Assembly: GCF_014646515.1 (NCBI RefSeq)
Contig: NZ_BMNK01000002.1
Span: 62,001 to 126,000 of the forward strand
Reading direction: 5' to 3'
Source: Nonomuraea glycinis
Lineage (GTDB): Bacteria > Actinomycetota > Actinomycetes > Streptosporangiales > Streptosporangiaceae
Length of the DNA: 64,000 bases
Shown: piece after piece, positions 58,727 through 64,000 of the stretch
How positions within the stretch are numbered: the stretch's first letter is position 1
Layout: each line of letters starts with the position of its first letter
The notes under the pieces: generated by a model
Told to the model about the DNA's origin: nothing
The model's input: only the letters and a program-made list of their open reading frames with translations
Database searches by the model: none
Program-made: the position numbers and the translations under genes

Positions 58727-60112
58727 ATGCGGCTCGGTAACCGCTACCAACTGCTCTCCCCCATAGCCACAGGCGGCATGGGGGAGGTCTGGCGTGCCCG
58801 CGACGAGCTGCTCGGCCGCGAAGTGGCGGTCAAGGTGCTGCGCAGCCACATCTACGCCGACCCCGGGTTCCGCGAGCGCTTCCGCAACGAGGCGCGGATC
58901 ACCGCCGGCCTGGCCGACCCCGGCATCGCGCAGATCTTCGACTACGGCGAGCACAGCGACCTGGCCTACCTGGTGATGGAGCTGGTGCACGGCGAGCCGC
59001 TGTCGGCCATCCTGACGCGCAACGGCTCCCTCGGCCCCGAGGTGGCCCTGGACGTGCTGCACCAGACGGCCAAGGCGCTGCACGTCGCGCATGCCTCGGG
59101 CATCATCCACCGCGACATCAAGCCCGGCAACCTGCTCGTCACCTCCGAGGGCGCCATCAAGGTGACCGACTTCGGCATCGCCCGCGCGCTGGAGGCGGCG
59201 CCCCTCACCCAGACCGGCACGGTGCTCGGCACCGCCCAGTACGTCAGTCCCGAGCAGGCTCAGGGCCTGCCGCTGACACCGGCCACCGACCTCTACTCGC
59301 TGGGCGTCGTGGCCTACGAATGCCTGTCCGGGCGGACTCCGTTCCGGGCGGAGAGCGCGGTGGCGATCGCCCTGCTGCACCTCAACGAGGAGCCGCCGCC
59401 GCTGGGTGTGGACGTGCCCGCCCCGCTGCGGCAGCTCGTCATGGCGCTGCTGGCCAAGGACCCCGCCCAGCGCCCCGGCTCCGCGCTGGAGCTCGCCGAC
59501 CGCGCGTACGTGCTGCGTGAGTCGCTGGTGGGCGGTGCGGTGGGCACCGAGCTCAGCATGCTGACCGATCCGTCCGGGTTCGAGGTGCGCCCGGCGGAGC
59601 CGGACGATGAGCGGCTCACCGACGACTTCGGCGAGCCGGCGGCGGAGACCGTCCTTCAGGAGTCCGCTCCCCCGCCCCGGCCGCGACGGCGGCGCGGGGT
59701 CGGGCGGACCCTGGCGCTGGCCGCCACCGCCGGATGCGTGGCGGCGGTCGGATTCGGCGCCTTCGCGTTCTCCTCCCCGCAGGTGGCGCCGGCGCCCGTG
59801 CCCACCCCCACGGCGGAGCCCGCCGAGCCGGCGGGCGGTGTCGCGAGCCCCAAGCACAAACCATCCCGTACTAAGACACAGACCCGTCGCCCTCCAGTTG
59901 TTACGGTGAAGTCGACAAGGCCGGTACCCTCACGGTCGGCTACGGTTACCAAGTCGGCAACTCCGACGAGACGGCCAACGCCGAAGCCAACCCCGACCGC
60001 CACCCGTACACCTACCCCCACACCGACCCCAACGCCGACTACGACGCCGACAGCGACACCTTCGGCCTCGCCGGACCCGGGTGAGACAAACCCGCCGAAG
60101 GAGGAGACGTGA
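58727..60112 (+). CDS. pknA: Ser/Thr protein kinase PknA
   Basis: The 461-residue kinase has the glycine loop ATGGMGEVWRARD, VAVKVLR lysine, HRDIKPGN catalytic loop, DFGIARA, and the activation loop LTQTGTVLGTAQYVSPEQ. A helix (LALAATAGCVAAVGFGAFAF) near residue 330 is followed by a Thr/Pro-rich extracytoplasmic tail, without PASTA domains, as in PknA. ATG 58727 has weak signals; an 11-codon out-of-frame ORF (58705-58740) starts at the pbpA stop and spans this start, so re-initiation is possible. The tail ends in KEET, encoded by a purine-rich stretch that supplies a strong Shine-Dalgarno for the next small ORF. Confidence 0.94.
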   Translation: MRLGNRYQLLSPIATGGMGEVWRARDELLGREVAVKVLRSHIYADPGFRERFRNEARITAGLADPGIAQIFDYGEHSDLAYLVMELVHGEPLSAILTRNGSLGPEVALDVLHQTAKALHVAHASGIIHRDIKPGNLLVTSEGAIKVTDFGIARALEAAPLTQTGTVLGTAQYVSPEQAQGLPLTPATDLYSLGVVAYECLSGRTPFRAESAVAIALLHLNEEPPPLGVDVPAPLRQLVMALLAKDPAQRPGSALELADRAYVLRESLVGGAVGTELSMLTDPSGFEVRPAEPDDERLTDDFGEPAAETVLQESAPPPRPRRRRGVGRTLALAATAGCVAAVGFGAFAFSSPQVAPAPVPTPTAEPAEPAGGVASPKHKPSRTKTQTRRPPVVTVKSTRPVPSRSATVTKSATPTRRPTPKPTPTATRTPTPTPTPTPTTTPTATPSASPDPGETNPPKEET

Positions 60113-60201
60113 TGCGCCAACGGGTCGATGATGGACACCGGCGGCCGCCCCCCGAGCAGGCCGGCCACAAGATGAACGGTAAGGGACAGTGCAGGAAATG
60201 A
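60112..60201 (+). CDS. 29-codon ORF bridging pknA and pknB
   Basis: ATG 60112 (alternative GTG 60109) follows AAGGAGGAG by about 7 nt, the best Shine-Dalgarno of the locus, and overlaps the pknA stop. The frame encodes 29 residues, basic and Pro-rich (RQRVDDGHRRPPPEQAGHK), and stops at TGA 60199-60201, overlapping the pknB ATG 60198 as ATGA. pknB itself has no adequate ribosome site, so its translation likely depends on ribosomes finishing this ORF. Whether the peptide has a function is unknown; no family is recognised. Confidence 0.6.
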   Translation: MRQRVDDGHRRPPPEQAGHKMNGKGQCRK

Positions 60202-62081
60202 CTCAGCCTCGGCTACTCGGAGGTCGCTACGAGCTCGACGGTGTCGTCGGGCGCGGCGGCATGGCCGAGGTGTATCGCGCCCGAGACATCCGGCTGGACC
60301 GAATAGTCGCGATCAAGACTCTCCGGTCGGATCTGGCAAGGGACCACACCTTCCAGGCCCGGTTCCGTCGGGAGGCGCAGTCGGCGGCCTCGCTGAACCA
60401 TCCGGCCGTGGTCGCCGTCTACGACACCGGCGAGGACGCCAGCGAGGGCACCCCCGTGCCCTACATCGTCATGGAGTACGTCGACGGCCGGACGCTGCGC
60501 GACCTGCTGCGCGCCGATCGGCGACTGCTGCCGGAGCGCGCGGTCGAGCTGGTCGACGGCATCCTGCGGGCGCTGGACTACAGCCACCGCGGCGGCATCG
60601 TGCACCGCGACATCAAACCCGCCAACGTGATGATCACGACCGGCGGCGAGATCAAGGTCATGGACTTCGGCATCGCCCGCGCGATGGCCGACTCGGCCGC
60701 GACCATGACGCAGACCGCGCAGGTGATAGGGACCGCCCAGTACCTCTCGCCCGAGCAGGCGCGCGGCGAGCGGGTCGACGCCCGCAGCGACATCTACTCC
60801 ACCGGGTGCCTGCTCTACGAGCTGCTCACCGGCCAGCCGCCGTTCACCGGCGACTCCCCTGTCGCGATCGCCTACCAGCACGTCCGCGAGGACCCGATCC
60901 CGCCGTCGCAGATCGACCCGGAGATCCCTCAGTGGGCCGACGCGATCGTGCTCAAGGCCATGGCCAAGGACCCCGCCCACCGCTACCAGAGCGCGGGCGA
61001 GATGCGGGCCGACATTCAGCGGGCCATGTCCGGCATGCCGGTCGACGCGCAGACGATGACGATGTCCGGCAACTACGGCCAGGGCCAGGGCACCCGGATG
61101 ATGACGGCGACCCAGTCCGCCGCCGGGCCGGCCACTCAGCGCTCCGGCGCGCTGCCTGACTACGAGTACGACGACGGTGGCGGTCGTGGTGGGCGGCGCA
61201 GAGCCGGCGGCGGCGGCAACACCGCGGTCAAGACCGCGGCCTGGATCATCATCCCGCTGCTGATCATCGGCGCGTTCATCACCGTGGGTTACGTGGTGCT
61301 CAGCGGCGGTGGCGGCGGCGCGTCGACCGACGCCGCGATCAAGGTGCCCGACCTGGCCACGCAGCAGCTCGACTACGCCCAGACGGAGCTGCAAGCTCTC
61401 GAGCTCAAGGCCGAGGTGATCGAAGAGTTCAGCGACAGCGACAAGGGCACGGTCATCAAGACCGACCCGGCCTCGGGTGTCGAGGTGGAGAAGGGCTCCA
61501 TCGTCAAGGTCTACGTCTCCAAGGGGCAGCAGAAGGTCAAGGTGCCTGACGGGCTCATCGGCCTGTCCACCGACGAGGCCAACCAGCTCCTCACGGACGC
61601 GGGGCTGAAGGGCTCGGTCAAGACCAAGGCGTCCAGCAGGGCGCAGGGCAAGGTCTTCCAGACCGACCCGGAGGCCGGCAGCGCGATCGCGAAGGGTGGC
61701 ACCGTCACCCTCTACATCCCCAAGCAGCTGGCCGAGGTGCCGAGCGTGCTCAACCTCACCGAGGCGGACGCCAAGAAGGTGCTCGAGAGCGCGGGCTTCA
61801 AGGTCCAGGTGCGCAAGCAGCCCGACCAGCAGGCCCAGGGCACGGTCATCCAGCAGAACCCCGGCGAGGGCGCCAAGCTCTCACCACGGATGACCGTCAC
61901 GATCGTGGTCTCCGAGGGGCCGGCGGAACCGACCGCGAGCGAGCCGCCGCCGGACGGTTTCCCGGACGACGACCAGCCGACGAACGACGACACGGGCCAG
62001 CCGCCCACGGACGATTTCCCGACCCAGGAGGAGCCACCGGGCGACGACGATCCGTTCAGCGACAACGGCCTCAACGGCTGA
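60198..62081 (+). CDS. pknB: Ser/Thr protein kinase PknB with three PASTA domains
   Basis: The 627-residue kinase has GRGGMAEVYRARD, IVAIKTLR, HRDIKPANVMIT, DFGIARA and the activation loop TMTQTAQVIGTAQYLSPEQA with the usual threonines. A helix near residues 345-368 (AAWIIIPLLIIGAFITVGYVVL) leads to three PASTA repeats (beginning VPDLATQQL, VPDGLIGLS, VPSVLNLTE) and an acidic Pro-rich tail. It senses muropeptides/lipid II and phosphorylates division and wall proteins. Three PASTA units is one fewer than in mycobacterial PknB. ATG 60198 is chosen for the ATGA overlap with the 29-codon ORF; GTG 60189 is an alternative. Confidence 0.95.
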   Translation: MTQPRLLGGRYELDGVVGRGGMAEVYRARDIRLDRIVAIKTLRSDLARDHTFQARFRREAQSAASLNHPAVVAVYDTGEDASEGTPVPYIVMEYVDGRTLRDLLRADRRLLPERAVELVDGILRALDYSHRGGIVHRDIKPANVMITTGGEIKVMDFGIARAMADSAATMTQTAQVIGTAQYLSPEQARGERVDARSDIYSTGCLLYELLTGQPPFTGDSPVAIAYQHVREDPIPPSQIDPEIPQWADAIVLKAMAKDPAHRYQSAGEMRADIQRAMSGMPVDAQTMTMSGNYGQGQGTRMMTATQSAAGPATQRSGALPDYEYDDGGGRGGRRRAGGGGNTAVKTAAWIIIPLLIIGAFITVGYVVLSGGGGGASTDAAIKVPDLATQQLDYAQTELQALELKAEVIEEFSDSDKGTVIKTDPASGVEVEKGSIVKVYVSKGQQKVKVPDGLIGLSTDEANQLLTDAGLKGSVKTKASSRAQGKVFQTDPEAGSAIAKGGTVTLYIPKQLAEVPSVLNLTEADAKKVLESAGFKVQVRKQPDQQAQGTVIQQNPGEGAKLSPRMTVTIVVSEGPAEPTASEPPPDGFPDDDQPTNDDTGQPPTDDFPTQEEPPGDDDPFSDNGLNG

Positions 62082-62090
62082 CAGACGTGT

Positions 62091-62125
62091 GAAGGCCGCC
62101 ATCCCCACCGGGGGTGGCGGCCTTC
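62091..62125 (+). terminator. Terminator after pknB
   Basis: A 16-bp stem (GAAGGCCGCCATCCCC / GGGGGTGGCGGCCTTC, one wobble) with loop ACC lies 9 bp after the pknB stop. It closes the kinase/division operon. Confidence 0.85.
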
Positions 62126-62274
62126 GCGTGTGCCTGCTGAGTCCGTACCGCGTGCTGGTTTTGTACGCCTGCCCGGTCGTTCTGTACGCCTGGCCGCGCC
62201 GGACGGCGAGAAGCGCCCCCGCCGCTCGGGGGCAACGGCGGGGACGCTTGTCTTTGTGTCGTTTCGGGGCGGTT

Positions 62275-62329
62275 GTTCGTTACAGGAGTGCGTGCAGTTC
62301 TCCGGTGTTCGTCACAGGAGTGCGTGCAG
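62275..62329. repeat. Direct repeat duplicating the 3' end of pabA
   Basis: A 23-bp sequence at 62307-62329, which contains the last codons and stop of pabA, recurs at 62275-62297 with one mismatch, 32 bp downstream of the gene's end. It looks like a small tandem duplication. Confidence 0.8.
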
Positions 62330-62884
62330 CCAGTTCTCCAGGAGTTGGTGGCCGTGCTCCGACAGCACGGATTCGGGGTGGAACTGGATGCCTTCGATCG
62401 GCGCGGTGCGGTGGCGCAGGCCCATGATGACGCCGTCGTCGGTGCGCGCGGTCACGTCCAGCTCGTCGGGCACGGTTTCCGGGCGTACGGCCAGTGAGTG
62501 GTAGCGGGTCATCCGCACCGGCGACGGCAGCGCGGCGAAGACGCCCTTGCCGTCGTGGGAGATGGCGCTGGTGTCGCCGTGCACGAGCTCGGGGGCGCGG
62601 GCGACCGTGGCGCCGAAGGCGCAGGCGATGGCTTGGTGGCCCAGGCAGACGCCCAGCAGGGGCTGAGCTCGCCGCAGCGCGTGGTGGACCAGGGGGATGC
62701 TCACCCCGGCCGCCTCGGGCGTGCCGGGGCCGGGGCTGACGAGCACGCCGTCGAAGCCCTCGGCGTCGGCCACGCGCACGTCGTCCCGGGGGCGCACGTC
62801 ACACGTGGCGCCCAGCATGCGAAGGTATTGGACGATGGTGTGGACGAAGCTGTCGTGGTTGTCCACCACCAGCACACGGCTCAT
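62312..62884 (-). CDS. pabA: Glutamine amidotransferase, aminodeoxychorismate/anthranilate synthase component II
   Basis: The 190-residue class I amidotransferase has VLVVDNHDSFVHTIVQYL, SPGPGTPEAAGVS (oxyanion), the nucleophile C80 in LLGVCLGHQAIA, and the H/E pair in GIQFHPESVLSEHG. It passes ammonia to PabB or TrpE. The position beside the sortase and crgA is the conserved actinomycete pabA locus. ATG 62884 overlaps the stop of the upstream small membrane gene (ATGA). Confidence 0.93.
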   Translation of the reverse strand: MSRVLVVDNHDSFVHTIVQYLRMLGATCDVRPRDDVRVADAEGFDGVLVSPGPGTPEAAGVSIPLVHHALRRAQPLLGVCLGHQAIACAFGATVARAPELVHGDTSAISHDGKGVFAALPSPVRMTRYHSLAVRPETVPDELDVTARTDDGVIMGLRHRTAPIEGIQFHPESVLSEHGHQLLENWLHALL

Positions 62885-63039
62885 CTGCGTACGGTCACCT
62901 CGTCGAGCGTCACAGCCGGCTCCCATAGGGGGAACACGACATACCAGAGTATGGCCACCGCGACGGCGGCCAGCACCACCGCCCCCAGCAGCTTGGTCCC
63001 GGTGTCACCGGGGAGCTTGCGCCACAGCCAGGCGTACAC
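62881..63039 (-). CDS. Small single-helix membrane protein between sortase and pabA
   Basis: The 52-residue protein reads as an amphipathic start (YAWLWRKLPGDTGTKLL), one helix (GAVVLAAVAVAILWYVVFPLW) and a short acidic tail. GTG 63039 has AAGGAG 5 nt upstream, which overlaps the sortase stop region, and its own stop overlaps pabA (ATGA). A protein of this type occupies the same place in many actinomycetes and may assist the sortase; that is inference. Confidence 0.8.
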   Translation of the reverse strand: MYAWLWRKLPGDTGTKLLGAVVLAAVAVAILWYVVFPLWEPAVTLDEVTVRR

Positions 63040-63040
63040 G

Positions 63041-63643
63041 TCACTCCTTCCTGAGCTCGGTCTGCTTGAGCACGCCGTGGACGATGAGCCGCTGGGCGGC
63101 CGAATACTCCGGATGGCAGGTGGACAGGGTGATGTACGGACGGATGGGCCGGATGTCGGGCTTGCCGGGGACGGGGGCGATCACCTCGATCTCATCCGGC
63201 TCCACGATGTCCTGGGAGGTCACCCGGTAGGTGTAGCGGGCCTCGCGGGCCTCGACGATGATCTCGTCGCCGCGCTCCAGCTCGTCGATGCGGTTGAACG
63301 GCGCGGCATACGTGGTCCGATGCCCCGAGACCACGAAATTTCCTACCTTGCCGGGCAGGGCGCTGCCGGGGTAGTGGCCCGGCCCCTTCTTCAGATGCTC
63401 GGCGTCCACTCCCTCCACCACGGCGTACTCGTAACCGCGGCCCAGCCTCGGGATGCGCAGCATGGCCAGCGCCCCGCCCAGCTCGATCTTCTCGATCCGC
63501 CCCGCCGCCAGCTCACGCTGGAGCAGCAGCTGCTGGCTCGCGGTGTAAGCGCCGGTGCCCCAGAGCAGGTAGGCGCAGAACAGCGTCAGGATCAGGCCCG
63601 CGGTGACGCTCAGCTCCCCCACGGTCCGTAGCGTGACCCGCAC
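63041..63643 (-). CDS. srtE: Class E sortase
   Basis: The 200-residue transpeptidase has one N-terminal helix (VTAGLILTLFCAYLLWGTGAY) and a sortase beta-barrel with H108 (FVVSGHRTTYAAPF), catalytic C176 (ITLSTCHPEYSA) and R185 (QRLIVHG). Class E enzymes anchor LAXTG-type proteins in high-GC Gram-positives. I chose GTG 63643 because TACGCT at 63650-63655 lies 6 nt upstream (leaderless); ATG 63688 would add 15 residues. It is divergent from crgA. Confidence 0.92.
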   Translation of the reverse strand: MRVTLRTVGELSVTAGLILTLFCAYLLWGTGAYTASQQLLLQRELAAGRIEKIELGGALAMLRIPRLGRGYEYAVVEGVDAEHLKKGPGHYPGSALPGKVGNFVVSGHRTTYAAPFNRIDELERGDEIIVEAREARYTYRVTSQDIVEPDEIEVIAPVPGKPDIRPIRPYITLSTCHPEYSAAQRLIVHGVLKQTELRKE

Positions 63644-63787
63644 CCGGCCAGCGTATGCGTGCGCGATCGTGATCCCTGGGATCGCCATGTCCCGCGCGTG
63701 GCGACTATCCTGGGGCACGCTACGACTACCCTTAACGAAGAGCCTGCGGACGATCCGGAAGCCCAGGCCCTCAGCAGGAGTTATCCA

Positions 63788-64000
63788 GTGCCCAAGTCCA
63801 AGGCTCGCAAGAAGGCGGTTTACACCCCGCCGCAGAAGTCCCAGACGGTGAAGGTCAGCCCTCGCTGGCTGGCGCCGACGATGGTCGCGTCATGGATCAT
63901 CGGCATCCTGTGGATCGCCACCTATTACGTGGCGCCCAACGCACCCTTCATCGGCGATCTGCAGAACTGGAATCTGCTGATCGGGTTTGTCTTCATCATC
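63788..64000 (+). CDS. crgA: Cell division protein CrgA (partial)
   Basis: The frame from GTG 63788 (AGGAG 7 nt upstream) reads PKSKARKKAVYTPPQKS, then a first helix (WLAPTMVASWIIGILWIATYYVA) and the start of the second (LIGFVFII) before the window ends at about residue 71. CrgA is a two-helix protein of about 85-93 residues that binds FtsZ, FtsI/FtsQ and PbpA and coordinates sporulation septation. Confidence 0.95.
   Translation, partial: MPKSKARKKAVYTPPQKSQTVKVSPRWLAPTMVASWIIGILWIATYYVAPNAPFIGDLQNWNLLIGFVFII

Noticed and set aside
58705-58740. 11-codon ORF spanning the pknA start.
   Set aside because: Not listed as a gene because it has no good ribosome site of its own and is very short; kept only as a note on possible re-initiation.

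Overview
The window is high-GC actinobacterial chromosomal DNA. Four things support this: the codon use; the fhaA-fhaB-pstP-ftsW/rodA-pbpA-pknA-pknB block ending at a class E sortase, pabA and crgA, which is the conserved origin-proximal cell-wall/kinase locus of actinomycetes; Bpa, the bacterial proteasome activator; and a promoter habit typical of Actinobacteria, in which a -10 hexamer TAnnnT lies 6-7 nt upstream of the start codon and implies leaderless mRNAs. Gene content and order suggest a filamentous actinomycete, perhaps Streptosporangiales/Nonomuraea-like. That placement is inference only. I see no insertion sequence, prophage or CRISPR array.

Layout. 1-5.6 kb is an accessory regulatory stretch: a GntR-TetR fusion regulator (cut by the window edge), an acetyltransferase, an alpha/beta hydrolase, a divergent membrane protein/TetR pair sharing a large palindrome, and a GlxA-type AraC regulator followed by a Tat-exported HD-domain protein. 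5.6-8.9 kb holds a compact trpB-trpA-gntR cassette whose start region lies in a 23-bp inverted repeat with two tandem 10-bp sites. 8.9-16.6 kb carries VOC proteins, a streptogrisin-type protease, a TetR/DHA2 efflux pair with two SPW-like membrane proteins, an M15 peptidase, a coupled pair of unknown small proteins and a VapBC module. 16.8-26 kb has a FemAB/BioF2-type acyltransferase, a Nudix-NYN fusion, a STAS protein, tRNA-Ser(UGA), an ECF41-type sigma factor with its AhpD-like partner, a MinD/ParA ATPase with a long FDEP repeat tail, a quinone oxidoreductase, Bpa, a HAD phosphatase and a cold-shock protein.

26.8-36 kb contains serS, pheA and a polyprenol-linked glycosylation group: a GT87-like enzyme, a phosphatase-fold membrane protein, an MptB-like mannosyltransferase with minisatellite loops, and a GT2 enzyme translationally coupled to a STAS protein. 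36-42 kb is mostly signalling: a two-component pair, an anti-sigma-type ATPase and a PAS-GAF-PAS kinase, plus a small-membrane-protein/DUF6412/YidC2 cluster. 42-53 kb has ogt, a TPP-riboswitch-controlled CytX-like permease, an HxlR/rhodanese/MFS group, an Fpg/Nei glycosylase, TenA, an LCP ligase and a coupled pair of CNNM/CorC transporters behind an unusual leader, followed by tRNA-Leu(CAG). 53.3-64 kb is the conserved division/kinase locus.

The strongest candidates for undescribed biology are (i) the leader before the CNNM/CorC operon, where a 23-codon proline-containing ORF runs through an intrinsic terminator and ends in a GTGA overlap with the transporter start; (ii) a 29-codon ORF with a strong Shine-Dalgarno that bridges pknA and pknB through overlaps at both ends; and (iii) the inverted-repeat/tandem-operator start of trpBA-gntR. 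All functional statements come from reading the sequence and family knowledge; nothing was searched or computed.
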